Shown: one piece after another, positions 45,942 to 54,962 of the stretch
Layout: each line of letters opens with the position of its first letter
How positions within the stretch are numbered: the stretch's first letter is position 1
NCBI GenBank assembly: GCA_900467185.1
Contig: UBPA01000018.1
Location: 62,001-126,000 of the forward strand
Source: Hyphomicrobiales bacterium
GTDB taxonomy: Bacteria; Pseudomonadota; Alphaproteobacteria; Rhizobiales; Rhizobiaceae
Direction of reading: 5' to 3'
Length of the DNA: 64,000 bases
Translations under genes and position numbers: made by a program
The notes under the pieces: model-generated
Databases searched by the model: none
Seen by the model: only the letters and a program-made list of their open reading frames with translations
Told to the model about the DNA's origin: nothing

Positions 45942-47669
45942 ATGAGCGACGAGAAGAAACGGGAACTGAGAAGCCGTCACTGGTACGGTGGCACCGACAA
46001 GGACGGGTTCATTCACCGCTCGTGGATGAAGAACCAGGGCTTTCCGGACCATGCGTTCGACGGACGCCCGATCATCGGCATCTGCAACACCTGGTCGGAA
46101 CTGACCCCCTGCAACAGCCATCTGCGGATTCTCGCCGAAGGCGTGAAGCGCGGCGTCTGGGAGGCCGGCGGCTTTCCGGTCGAGTTCCCGGTGTCCTCGC
46201 TCGGCGAAACGCAGATGCGCCCGACGGCCATGCTGTTCCGCAACCTGCTCGCCATGGACGTCGAGGAGGCCATCCGTGCCTATGGCATCGACGGCGTCGT
46301 GCTGCTCGGCGGCTGCGACAAGACCACCCCCGGCCAGCTGATGGGAGCGGCCTCCGTCGATCTGCCGACCATCGTCGTGTCCTCCGGCCCTATGCTGAAC
46401 GGCAAATGGCGCGGCAAGGACATCGGCTCGGGCACCGATGTCTGGAAGTTCTCCGAGGACGTGCGCGCCGGCAAGATGAGCCTGGCAGAGTTCATGGCGG
46501 CGGAAAGCGGCATGTCGCGCTCGCCCGGCGTCTGCATGACGATGGGCACGGCGACGACCATGGCCTCCGTGGTGGAAGCCATGGGCCTGTCGCTGCCGCT
46601 GAACGCCGCCCTGCCCGCCGTGGACGCGCGCCGCATGGCGCTCAGCCACATGACCGGCAAGCGGATCGTCGATATGGTGCATGAGGACCTGCGCCTGTCG
46701 AAGATCCTGACCAAGAAGAACTTCGAGAACGGCATCGTCGCCAATGCCGCCGTCGGCGGCTCGACCAATGCGGTGGTGCACCTGCTTGCCATCGCCGGCC
46801 GCGCCGGCGTCGATCTGACGCTCGACGATTTCGACCGGGTCGGCGCGCAGGTTCCCTGCATCGTCAACTGCATGCCCTCCGGCCAGTATCTGATCGAGGA
46901 TCTGGCTTATGCCGGGGGCCTGCCCGCCGTGATGAACCGCATTCAGGACCTGCTGCATGCCGATGCGCCGACCGTCTACGGCTGTCCCATCTCGGACTAT
47001 TACAAGGATGCCGAAGTCTTTAACGACGACGTCATCCGGCCGCTCGACAACCCGCTCCGCAAGGCCGGCGGCATCCGCATCCTGCGCGGCAATCTCTCGC
47101 CCAACGGCGCCGTGATCAAGCCGTCGGCCGCCAGCGAGCATCTGCTCGTGCACGAGGGACCGGCGCATGTGTTCGAGACAATCGAGGACATGAAGGCGCA
47201 GATCGACGATCCCGACCTCGATGTGACCGAAGACACGATCCTCGTGCTGAAGGGCTGCGGCCCCAAGGGCTATCCCGGCATGGCAGAGGTCGGCAACATG
47301 CCGATCCCAAGGCGGCTGGTGGAAAAGGGCGTGCGCGACATGGTGCGCATCTCCGACGCCCGCATGTCGGGCACCGCCTTTGGCACCGTGGTGCTGCATG
47401 TCAGCCCCGAAGCCAATGCCGGTGGGCCGCTCGCCATCGTCAGGACGGGCGACCGCATCCGGCTCGACACGCTGAAGGGGGAGCTGAACCTGATGATCCC
47501 CGAGGCCGAATTCGCCGCGCGCATGGCCGCCTGGGTGCCGCCGGAGCCGAAGTGGACGCGTGGCTACTACAAGCTCTACCAGGACACCGTTCTGCAGGCC
47601 GACAAGGGTGCGGATCTCGATTTCCTCGTCGGCGGCAGCGGCAGCGAGGTCTTCCGCGAAAGCCACTGA
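45942..47669 (+). CDS. IlvD/Edd-family sugar-acid dehydratase (galactonate/arabonate type)
   Basis: 575 residues. Fe-S dehydratase producing a 2-keto-3-deoxy acid. Cluster Cys are Cys57 (TPCNSHL), Cys125 (GGCDKTTP) and Cys198 (PGVCMTMG), the three seen in Rhizobium arabonate dehydratase, which this closely resembles (RSRHWYGGT, VGGSTNAVVHLLAIAGRAGV, KGCGPKGYPGMAEVGNM, RISDARMSGTAFGTVVLH). With dgoK and dgoA downstream in the pathway, D-galactonate is the likely substrate. The 117-base gap upstream is AT-richer and might hold a second promoter. GGGAGG precedes the ATG. Confidence 0.92.
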   Translation: MSDEKKRELRSRHWYGGTDKDGFIHRSWMKNQGFPDHAFDGRPIIGICNTWSELTPCNSHLRILAEGVKRGVWEAGGFPVEFPVSSLGETQMRPTAMLFRNLLAMDVEEAIRAYGIDGVVLLGGCDKTTPGQLMGAASVDLPTIVVSSGPMLNGKWRGKDIGSGTDVWKFSEDVRAGKMSLAEFMAAESGMSRSPGVCMTMGTATTMASVVEAMGLSLPLNAALPAVDARRMALSHMTGKRIVDMVHEDLRLSKILTKKNFENGIVANAAVGGSTNAVVHLLAIAGRAGVDLTLDDFDRVGAQVPCIVNCMPSGQYLIEDLAYAGGLPAVMNRIQDLLHADAPTVYGCPISDYYKDAEVFNDDVIRPLDNPLRKAGGIRILRGNLSPNGAVIKPSAASEHLLVHEGPAHVFETIEDMKAQIDDPDLDVTEDTILVLKGCGPKGYPGMAEVGNMPIPRRLVEKGVRDMVRISDARMSGTAFGTVVLHVSPEANAGGPLAIVRTGDRIRLDTLKGELNLMIPEAEFAARMAAWVPPEPKWTRGYYKLYQDTVLQADKGADLDFLVGGSGSEVFRESH

Positions 47670-47721
47670 CGGCATGACGATCCGACGGCCGAGGTATTCG
47701 GAGCGTCTATATTGACCCCGA

Positions 47722-47761
47722 GGCCTGCCGAAAGTTCCGCTTTCGGCAGGCCATTTTTTTT
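47722..47761 (+). terminator. Rho-independent terminator after the dehydratase
   Basis: GGCCTGCCGAAAG and CTTTCGGCAGGCC form a perfect 13-base stem with a 5-base loop, followed by eight T (47754-47761). It closes the sugar-acid operon 52 bases after its last stop. Confidence 0.93.
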
Positions 47762-47762
47762 C

Positions 47763-47788
47763 GGAACCACTTTACGGGACAGCCCGTT
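47763..47788 (+). promoter_or_regulatory. EcfG-type general stress promoter before the PRC-barrel gene
   Basis: GGAAC, 17 bases, CGTT. This matches the alphaproteobacterial EcfG/RpoE2 consensus (GGAAC-N16/17-CGTT). It starts right after the terminator and lies 77 bases before the ATG. Confidence 0.6.
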
Positions 47789-47864
47789 CTCTCAGCATCA
47801 CCGGTGCGGCGTGTTTGAACCCCGCGCCACGATCCGAGAAGAAACTGAAAAGGAAGGTTACATC

Positions 47865-48449
47865 ATGACCAACAAGCTCATTACTTCCGTCGCCGCCGGC
47901 GCCCTCTTTGCCGGAATCGCCGCTTTCGCACCGTTCGCTTCCGCACAGGATGCCGCACAGCCGGCACCGGCCGCGCCGATGGCCACGACGACCGCTGCCT
48001 CCGGCACCTACATCACCGAACAGGGTCCGGACCAGATCGCTGCCAGCACCTATCTCGGCCAGTCGGTCTACAATTCCTCCGATGAAAGCATTGGCGAGAT
48101 CAATGACGTGATCTTCTCCAAGGACGGCTCCGTCGAAGCAGCCGTGATCGGCGTCGGTGGCTTCCTCGGCATCGGCGAAAAGAACGTCGCCGTACCGCTC
48201 GACACTGTGATGGTCACCGAAGTTCCGAATTCCGACGACCTGAAGCTGACGACGACCGAGACGGCCGACACGCTGAAGGCTGCCCCGGAATTCAAGACCA
48301 AGGCGGCGCAGGTCGCGGAACGCAACGCGGCAACGCCGGTTGACGGTTCGACGACCTCCTCGACCACGCCGATGGCTCCGGCCGGCAACACGATGGCCCC
48401 GGCCGGCGGCGCTGCACCGGCTGGCCAGCCGGCCACGACGAACCCGTAA
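47865..48449 (+). CDS. Exported PRC-barrel domain protein
   Basis: 194 residues. Signal peptide (TSVAAGALFAGIAAFAPFASA), an Ala/Pro spacer, one PRC-barrel (YLGQSVYNSSDESIGEINDV, VEAAVIGVGGFLGIGEKNVA, VPLDTVMVTEVP), then a Thr/Pro/Ala tail likely to be disordered. Such periplasmic PRC-barrel proteins are frequent members of the rhizobial general stress regulon. AAGGAAGG precedes the ATG at 47865. A monocistronic unit: terminator, EcfG-type promoter, gene, terminator. Confidence 0.9.
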   Translation: MTNKLITSVAAGALFAGIAAFAPFASAQDAAQPAPAAPMATTTAASGTYITEQGPDQIAASTYLGQSVYNSSDESIGEINDVIFSKDGSVEAAVIGVGGFLGIGEKNVAVPLDTVMVTEVPNSDDLKLTTTETADTLKAAPEFKTKAAQVAERNAATPVDGSTTSSTTPMAPAGNTMAPAGGAAPAGQPATTNP

Positions 48450-48472
48450 TCCGTCCCAAACGGCTTACCGAG

Positions 48473-48498
48473 CGGCGGTGCGAAAGCACCGCCGTTTT
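48473..48498 (+). terminator. Terminator of the PRC-barrel gene
   Basis: CGGCGGTGC and GCACCGCCG around a GAAA tetraloop, perfect 9-base stem, followed by TTTTCGTTT. Confidence 0.85.
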
Positions 48499-48539
48499 CG
48501 TTTGTCCGGACGCTCTCGTCGATCAGATGGCGACGGGGA

Positions 48540-50021
48540 TCAGATGGCGACGGGGCGCTTCGTGTCCATGTCGCGATAGCGATCGCGCAGGTACCGCAGG
48601 GTGGCGGTGGCATCGGCCGGTTTTCCGTAGAAATACCCCTGCCCCATACCGCAGCCCAGTCCTTTGAGCATCAGCGCTTCGGCGAAGTCCTCGATGCCTT
48701 CCGCCACGACCTCGAGGCCGAGGCCGTCGCACATGGTGACGATCGCCTTGACGATATGTTCGGAGGCGCGATCGTTGACGATACGGCAGACGAAGGAGCG
48801 GTCGATCTTCACCTTGTCGAAGGTGAAGTCGCGCAGACGGCCGAGGCTGGACTGTCCGGTGCCGAAATCGTCCAGCGAAATCCGCACGCCGGCATCGCGC
48901 AGTTCCTGCACGATCTTCTGCGCCATATCGGCATCGCGCATCATCGCCGTTTCGGTGATCTCGAGCTCCAGGCGGCGCGGGTCGAGGCCGACGCGATGGA
49001 TGATGGCGAGCACCGTGCTGCTGGTCGCCAGGTCCATGAGCTGGGCCGAGGACAGGTTGAACGAGAGAAACAGCTCCTTGGGCCAGAGCAGGGCCGCTTC
49101 GGCCGCCTTGCGCAACAATGTTTCCGACAGCGCATCGATGAAGCCGCGCTCTTCGGCAAGCGGCACGAAGATGGCGGGCGAGACATAGCCGAGATCGCTG
49201 TCGCACCAGCGCGCCAGCGCTTCGAACCCCACAACCGTGTCGGTGTCGAGGCTGACGATCGGCTGGAAATGCACGTCGATCTCATCGGCGATGATCGCGT
49301 TGCGCAGTGCCTGCTCCAGCAAGGTCGCGCGGCGCATCTCCTGCGCGATTTCCTGGGAGTAGACGGTGATCTGTCCGCGGCCACGGCGCTTGGAGCGATA
49401 AAGCGCGGTATCCGCACTCTTCAGCAGGTCGTCATAGGCCTCGCCGGCAAAGGGGTAGACCGCGAAACCGAAGGAGGCGGAGAGACGCACGGTGCGCTCG
49501 GCCAGTTCGAACGGTGCCTGCAGCACCTCCTTGAGCATATGGCCCATCTTCTCGGCAGCCTTGCGCTCGAAGACGAGCGGCAGCACGAAGGCGAACTCGT
49601 CATTGCCCATGCGGATGACGGTCGAGCCATCGGGCATGCAGGCTTCCAGCCGGTGCGCCACCTGGCACAGGATCTCGTTGCCCGCGGGATGTCCGAAGAG
49701 GTCGTTGAGCGGCTTGAAACCGTCGAGATTGGCCAGGCCGATCGTGAACGGCGCGGGATCGGCGGCACGTTCCGTCGCGATTTCGAGAACCTTTTCCCGC
49801 AGCCGGTTCGCATTGCCGAGGCCCGTCAGGGGATCGACGAAGGCCAGGGCATGGAGATCGCGCGGGTAACGTTCGGTCACGACGCTGCCGAGGTCATGCC
49901 GACCGCTGTCCGGGGAGACATCATGGCGACGCTGCGGCATGCCTGTCTGCCGCTCCGGCTGGCTCGACCCGGCACGGCGTGACCGTCCCTTCTGGCGCGA
50001 AGCTGTTTCGTCCTGATCCAT
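48540..50021 (-). CDS. GGDEF-EAL protein with degenerate cyclase motif
   Basis: 493 residues, no membrane helix. Disordered Arg/Ser-rich N-terminus to about 60, GGDEF domain (DPLTGLGNANRLRE onwards), EAL domain from about 235. The cyclase motif is GNDEF (MGNDEFAFVLPLV), and the first metal Asp region reads GLANLDGFKPLND, so cyclase activity is doubtful. EAL residues are kept: GFEALARW, FNLSSAQLMD, LELEITETAMM, DDFGTGQSSL, KIDRSFV, AEGIED, GQGYFYGKP. Likely a phosphodiesterase. ATG 50021 has AGGA 8 bases upstream; ATG 50069 is an alternative. It lies downstream of the PAS-REC gene. Confidence 0.88.
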   Translation of the reverse strand: MDQDETASRQKGRSRRAGSSQPERQTGMPQRRHDVSPDSGRHDLGSVVTERYPRDLHALAFVDPLTGLGNANRLREKVLEIATERAADPAPFTIGLANLDGFKPLNDLFGHPAGNEILCQVAHRLEACMPDGSTVIRMGNDEFAFVLPLVFERKAAEKMGHMLKEVLQAPFELAERTVRLSASFGFAVYPFAGEAYDDLLKSADTALYRSKRRGRGQITVYSQEIAQEMRRATLLEQALRNAIIADEIDVHFQPIVSLDTDTVVGFEALARWCDSDLGYVSPAIFVPLAEERGFIDALSETLLRKAAEAALLWPKELFLSFNLSSAQLMDLATSSTVLAIIHRVGLDPRRLELEITETAMMRDADMAQKIVQELRDAGVRISLDDFGTGQSSLGRLRDFTFDKVKIDRSFVCRIVNDRASEHIVKAIVTMCDGLGLEVVAEGIEDFAEALMLKGLGCGMGQGYFYGKPADATATLRYLRDRYRDMDTKRPVAI

Positions 50022-50199
50022 TGCGGAGGTCCTGCATATTTCGGTCGGCACGCTGACCGCATGGACCATGGAACCACACCCTTAAGAAATCACAACAGTC
50101 TCTATCCCTAATTCTCGTGACACTTGCAAGAATGTGAAGAAAAACGACACATTACATATCTGGGGATGTACGAAATCTCGCACTATCGCGAGACGCGTA

Positions 50200-51987
50200 T
50201 CAGCGCTGCTGGCGGTGATCGCTGCCGCTTTCGAGATAGCGGTTGCGAACGCGTTCGATCATGTCGGGGCTGATCGGCTTGACGATATGGTCGTCCATGC
50301 CGGCCGCGCGCGCATGTTCCAGGTCGATATCCAGGGCCTGCGTCGTCACGGCGACGATCGGCGTGCGAAACGACAGGCGCTCTTCCGCCGCGCGAATGGC
50401 CCGCGTCGCGTCGAAACCGTTCATGACCGGCATGGAAACGTCCATGAAGATGAGCTGCGGGCGGAACTGCTGCCAGAAGCGCACGGCCTCCTCGCCGTTG
50501 GCGGCGATGCGGTAGGACAGGCCGAGACCTTCGAGGATCTGGGAGAAGACGAACTGGTTGATCTCGTTGTCCTCGGCGACGAGCACATCGATATCGGAGG
50601 TCGGACGCTTGGTGACGGGCAGGACGATATCCCAATCGGCAGGCGCTTGCAGGGTGGCGGCGGGCTCCGCGGTCTCGGGCAGGCGCGCGGCGGTGTCGCC
50701 TGCCGTCAGCAGAGCCTCAATCTCCGCCGCAAGGGCTGCCTCCGGGCCTGCCGGATCGAAGACGATGCCCGGCGGACCGGCACCCCTGTCCAGCGTCGCC
50801 TTGAGGTCGCGAAGGGCGGGATCGATGAGAACGAGGTCGAGCGAGAGGTTCGCTTCGCGGATGGCCTCGAGAAACGCCGTCATTTCCGGCGCGGAGCGCA
50901 GGGCGCAGACCTCGTGGCCACGCTTCGACAATGCCGAGAGCAGGCGCGCCTCCGTCCCGCTCTCCGGCGTCATGACGAGGATGCGACCGGTGATGCCGGA
51001 CGCTGCGGCTTTGGTTGCCGGCGGCGTTGTCATGTCCTGCGGCGTCGGCGTTTGCGCGGTCTGGGCAAGAACGTGCAGATCGAGCGCCTGGTAGGGGTCG
51101 TGGCAGTTCTGTGCCGGCTCGAAGGCCTCATATCGCGCGACGGCGAGGCTTTTGGCCAGTTCCGGCGAGACAGCGCCATCGTCATAGCCCACGACGATGT
51201 CCGTGACGTCGTTCATGCAGGTGACGAGCAGGCCGCGTTGCGCGTCGCCCACGCGGAATTTGTGCGTCACCAGCCAGCAATCGTCGCCGTTGGCCCGCAC
51301 GGCCTGCTCCGGCAGGCGATGTTCGCGCCCGGTCTCCAGCACCATGCGATCGGACGTTTCGAATTTCTCGGCGAGTTCCGGTTCGATGAGATCCCAGACG
51401 GAGCGCCCGAGAATCTGGTCGGGCGTCATGCCGTGCAGGTCGCAGAAGGCCTTGTTGACGCCGATGTAATTGAGGCTTCGGTCCTTGACGCAGATCGGGT
51501 TGGGCAGGCTGTCGAGAATGCTTTCCGTCATCTCCATGCGCTCGAGGTCGAGCTGCATCTGCTCGTCCTTCTTCTTCTGCTCGGAAACTTCGGTGAGAGA
51601 GACGACGCAGAGACCGTTTGCCAGCCGGCGCTTGCGCACATTGATCCAGCGCTGGCGGGCGATGCGTTCGACCACGTCATAGCGTTCGCGCCAGTGAAGG
51701 GACACGCGTTCGGAAATCCATTCCTCACGGTTGACGCGCCGACGGCTGCGCTCCGTCGCCGTTCCCGAACGCACGCCGAGGTCGAAGACGGCGCCCAGGA
51801 AATCGCGCAGCCGGGTGCCGCGTGCGAGGAAACGATCCTCGACGGGGTAGAACTGCTGGATCGGCTTGCTGGCAAAGATCAATTCGTCGTTGCGATCGCA
51901 CACAAAGACGGCCAGGCCCAGCGCATCCGAAACCGCTTCCAGCAGAGAGAGCTGGACAGCTGCGCCAGATGACGCGACATCACTCAT
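50200..51987 (-). CDS. PAS-PAS-(pseudo)REC-REC signalling protein without kinase core
   Basis: 595 residues. PAS 1 at about 15-135 (DALGLAVFVCDRNDELIFAS), a short coiled link (SEQKKKDEQMQLDLERMEM), PAS 2 at 150-265 (NPICVKDRSLNYIGVNKAFC), a linker, a receiver-like domain at 340-440 with eroded acidic pocket, then a complete receiver at 465-590: LVAEDNEINQFV, FMDVSMPVMNG with the phospho-Asp, VAVTT and VKPI. No HisKA or HATPase domain is present, although the layout is that of a hybrid kinase's flanks. The GGDEF-EAL gene follows on the same strand; a link to c-di-GMP is plausible but unproven. Confidence 0.87.
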   Translation of the reverse strand: MSDVASSGAAVQLSLLEAVSDALGLAVFVCDRNDELIFASKPIQQFYPVEDRFLARGTRLRDFLGAVFDLGVRSGTATERSRRRVNREEWISERVSLHWRERYDVVERIARQRWINVRKRRLANGLCVVSLTEVSEQKKKDEQMQLDLERMEMTESILDSLPNPICVKDRSLNYIGVNKAFCDLHGMTPDQILGRSVWDLIEPELAEKFETSDRMVLETGREHRLPEQAVRANGDDCWLVTHKFRVGDAQRGLLVTCMNDVTDIVVGYDDGAVSPELAKSLAVARYEAFEPAQNCHDPYQALDLHVLAQTAQTPTPQDMTTPPATKAAASGITGRILVMTPESGTEARLLSALSKRGHEVCALRSAPEMTAFLEAIREANLSLDLVLIDPALRDLKATLDRGAGPPGIVFDPAGPEAALAAEIEALLTAGDTAARLPETAEPAATLQAPADWDIVLPVTKRPTSDIDVLVAEDNEINQFVFSQILEGLGLSYRIAANGEEAVRFWQQFRPQLIFMDVSMPVMNGFDATRAIRAAEERLSFRTPIVAVTTQALDIDLEHARAAGMDDHIVKPISPDMIERVRNRYLESGSDHRQQR

Positions 51988-52516
51988 TCACGGCCTCACA
52001 GTCCTTGGCGGACATTACATTGACGGGAACATGCCGACGTCACGACCCTTGACCGGGCATGGCGTTCTTTCCGGGAGCGCGCGGTCAGCATCGCGATCGC
52101 TCCGGCGCAGCGGCGGCCCGGAAACGGGCTTGGCTGCGACAGTCTTTCGTCCGTCGCATCGGGGGCGTCATCGCCGGCAACGCCGACGCCGCATGCTCCT
52201 CCCCCGGCAGCATCCGGTGTCCTCGCGACCGTTCCGTCTGCCTTACATAGTCAAGTGTCGCCTGTGACGCACTCGGCTTCGCTGTTGCGCTTCGCACCAG
52301 CTGCGTCACGTTCTCCTGACACCCACCTCGATCTCAGGACATGTGCAGCAACCCGGTTACCGACAATGCCACAGCGGGCTTAATGCACCCTTAAGCCCCG
52401 AAATCCCGCGCTTTGTCCCTGACCTTTCCCGTCCCCGTCCGGATCGCGCAGGGGATATCCCGGTCCCTCGGTCAACCAGTCCTTGGCGACGACGCGGGAA
52501 TGGCAGAGAATGCACC
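51988..52516. other. Divergent intergenic region upstream of mutL
   Basis: 529 bases, no gene supported. Contains an inverted repeat GTGACGCA/TGCGTCAC (52264-52271 and 52302-52309) and a TTAA-N7-TTAA palindrome at 52380-52394. Confidence 0.5.
52376..52398. promoter_or_regulatory. CtrA-like box
   Basis: GGGCTTAA-TGCACCC-TTAAGCCC. It contains TTAA-N7-TTAA, the core of the CtrA recognition sequence, within a perfect 8-base palindrome. 118 bases before the mutL ATG. Confidence 0.45.
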
Positions 52517-54382
52517 ATGGCCATTACCCTCCTTTCCGAAACGCTCATCAACCAGATCGCCGCCGGCGAAGTCATCGAGCGGCCGGCGAGCGCTGCCAAG
52601 GAGCTGATCGAGAACGCGCTCGACGCCGGTGCCACCCGCATCGAGATCGCGACGGCCGGCGGCGGCAAGACGCTGCTGCGCGTGGTCGACAATGGCTGCG
52701 GCATGGGGCCGGACGATCTGGCGCTTGCCGTGCGGCGGCACTGCACCTCCAAGCTCGGCGGCGGCCTGTTCGACATCCGCACACTCGGCTTTCGCGGCGA
52801 GGCGCTGCCCTCGATCGGCTCCGTCGCGCGCCTGACGATCGCGAGCCGCCCGGCCGGCAGCGACCATGGCGCCGAAATCGCCGTGCATGGCGGGGTGGTG
52901 CAGGCCGTACGGCCGACACCGGCGAACCACGGCACGGTGGTGGAGGTGCGCGACCTTTTCTTCGCCACGCCGGCCCGGCTGAAATTCATGAAGACGGAGC
53001 GGGCCGAGGCGGCGGCGATTTCCGAAGTGGTGCGGCGCATGGCGATCGCGTTTCCCGGCGTGCGCTTCCTGCTGTCGGGTCCCGACCGGACGACGCTCGA
53101 ATTTCCTGCGACCGGCGACGATCGTCTGGCGCGCATCGCGCAGGTGCTCGGCCGCGACTTCCGCGACAATGCGATCGAGATCGACGCGGAGCGCGACGCG
53201 GTGCGCCTGACCGGCTTTGCCGGGGTTCCCACCTTCAACCGGGGCAATTCGCTGCACCAATATGTGTTCGTCAACGGCCGGCCGGTCCAGGACAAGCTGA
53301 TCTTCTCGGCGCTGCGCGGCGCCTATGCCGAAACCATTCCGCATGGCCGCTATCCCGTCGCGGTCCTCTCGATCACGATCGACCCCGCGCTGGTGGATGT
53401 GAACGTGCATCCGGCAAAATCGGACGTCCGCTTTCGCGACCCCGGCCTCGTGCGCGGCCTGATCGTCGGCGCCATCCGCCAGGCGCTGGCGGTCGACGGC
53501 GACCGGTCCTCGACGCTCGGCGCGCGCGGCCTGATGGATGCCTTCCGGCCGCAGGGTGCTGCCGCTGCGGGCTTCGCCTCTGCCGCCCGCTCCCCTGGCG
53601 GTTATGGTGGCCAGACCTCATACGGGCAGGCGCCTTCGGCCCCCTGGTCGGCAGACCGCTCGCCCTACCGGCCGCTGGAGACGGAGGGCCGCGGCTTCGG
53701 GGAAGCCGCGCAGGCTGCCTTCGGCGCGTTCGCACCCGCCGCACGGATGGCGCCGGAGACGGCAGGCGCGGAGCCGACGGCGCCCGGGGCGGCACTGTCC
53801 GACCATCCGCTGGGTGCCGCACGGGCACAGCTGCACGAAAACTACATCGTCGCGCAGACGGGCGACGGGCTCGTGATCGTCGATCAGCACGCCGCCCACG
53901 AACGCCTCGTCTACGAGAACCTGCGCAAGGGGCTCTCGACCAAGGCCCTGCCGGCGCAGGCGCTCCTGATCCCCGATATCGTCGATCTCGCGGAGGACGA
54001 CTGCGACCGGCTGATGGTGCATGCCGAAGAGCTTTCGCGGCTGGGGCTGACCATCGAGCGTTTCGGCCCGGGCGCCGTCGCCGTGCGCGAGACGCCGGCC
54101 ATTCTGGGCGAGATCGATGCCGCAGGGCTCATCCGGCAGCTGGCCGACGAGCTGGCGGAATGGGACACGGCCAACGGCCTTGCCGGCCGGCTGGAAGCGC
54201 TCGCGGCCACCATGGCCTGCCACGGCTCGGTGCGCTCGGGCCGCCGGCTGCGGCCGGAAGAGATGAACGCCCTCCTGCGCCAGATGGAGGCGACGCCCGG
54301 CTCCGGCCAGTGCAATCACGGGCGGCCGACCTATATCGAGATCAAGCTTGCCGATATCGAGCGCCTGTTCGGGCGCAGCTGA
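52517..54382 (+). CDS. mutL: DNA mismatch repair protein MutL
   Basis: 621 residues. N-terminal GHKL ATPase: [47 protein letters not shown] Gly/Ala/Pro-rich linker (about 340-430) leads to the C-terminal dimerisation domain with [12 protein letters not shown], the DQHA-x2-E-x4-E nicking-endonuclease motif. MutL here should therefore nick DNA itself, as expected in a MutH-less organism. The ATG at 52517 gives the canonical [19 protein letters not shown] start; the frame is open further upstream but not coding-like. mutS is not in the window. Confidence 0.97.
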   Translation: MAITLLSETLINQIAAGEVIERPASAAKELIENALDAGATRIEIATAGGGKTLLRVVDNGCGMGPDDLALAVRRHCTSKLGGGLFDIRTLGFRGEALPSIGSVARLTIASRPAGSDHGAEIAVHGGVVQAVRPTPANHGTVVEVRDLFFATPARLKFMKTERAEAAAISEVVRRMAIAFPGVRFLLSGPDRTTLEFPATGDDRLARIAQVLGRDFRDNAIEIDAERDAVRLTGFAGVPTFNRGNSLHQYVFVNGRPVQDKLIFSALRGAYAETIPHGRYPVAVLSITIDPALVDVNVHPAKSDVRFRDPGLVRGLIVGAIRQALAVDGDRSSTLGARGLMDAFRPQGAAAAGFASAARSPGGYGGQTSYGQAPSAPWSADRSPYRPLETEGRGFGEAAQAAFGAFAPAARMAPETAGAEPTAPGAALSDHPLGAARAQLHENYIVAQTGDGLVIVDQHAAHERLVYENLRKGLSTKALPAQALLIPDIVDLAEDDCDRLMVHAEELSRLGLTIERFGPGAVAVRETPAILGEIDAAGLIRQLADELAEWDTANGLAGRLEALAATMACHGSVRSGRRLRPEEMNALLRQMEATPGSGQCNHGRPTYIEIKLADIERLFGRS

Positions 54383-54504
54383 CGGCAGAACGCGGCGGCC
54401 GACCGGCCTTGCGAGACCGCTGGCAAAAGCCGTGGCGAAGGTTTACAGCGGCAGCACAGGGTTCGGCCGCTCGGGCGAGCCGATCAGTCAGGGGATGAGA
54501 CACG

Positions 54505-54759
54505 ATGAACCGGTTCGAAGGCAGCGGCAACAGGATTGCGAAAATCCGGTATCTCGACGGCGATTTCAACGTCATCCTGCCGGGCTCCTTCGTCATTTGC
54601 GCCATCACCGGACGCGAGATTCCGGTGGAGGAGCTGCGCTACTGGAGCGTGGCGCGGCAGGAGCCGTATATCGACGCCCAGGCTGCCTTCGATGCGGACA
54701 AGCGCGCGGGAATCTTGCCGGGGCAGACGGGAGATGCGGGCTCTTCGGTTACGCCGTAG
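54505..54759 (+). CDS. DUF2093 family protein
   Basis: 84 residues. IRYLDGDFNVILPGSFVICA followed by ITGREIPVEELRYWSVARQE is the DUF2093 pattern, restricted to Alphaproteobacteria; role unknown. The ATG is 122 bases after mutL with GGGGATGAGACACG upstream. Downstream is a RIME-like repeat. Confidence 0.88.
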   Translation: MNRFEGSGNRIAKIRYLDGDFNVILPGSFVICAITGREIPVEELRYWSVARQEPYIDAQAAFDADKRAGILPGQTGDAGSSVTP

Positions 54760-54806
54760 CGTTCGTTGCGCGTCAGCGTTTGTGGCCGGCTTAGCGTTTG
54801 CGATCG

Positions 54807-54944
54807 CCCCTCACCCTAACCCTCTCCCCGCTTGCGGGGAGAGGGGACGTGCCCTGCTTGGGGTTTTGAGGTGAGGTGAAAGCGGTGCCTCAAGGCTCCT
54901 TCGCCCCGCGCGCGGGGAGAAGGTCCCGGCAGGGGGATGAGGGG
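54807..54944. repeat. RIME-like mosaic repeat (copy C)
   Basis: 138 bases bounded by CCCCTCACCCTAACCC and GGGATGAGGGG. Palindromes: CCTCTCCCCGCTTGCGGGGAGAGG near 54822 and CTTCGCCCCGCGCGCGGGGAGAAG near 54900. Matches copy B in inverse orientation. Lies between convergent DUF2093 and lpxK. Confidence 0.85.
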
Positions 54945-54962
54945 CCGACGCAAGCACCCGCT

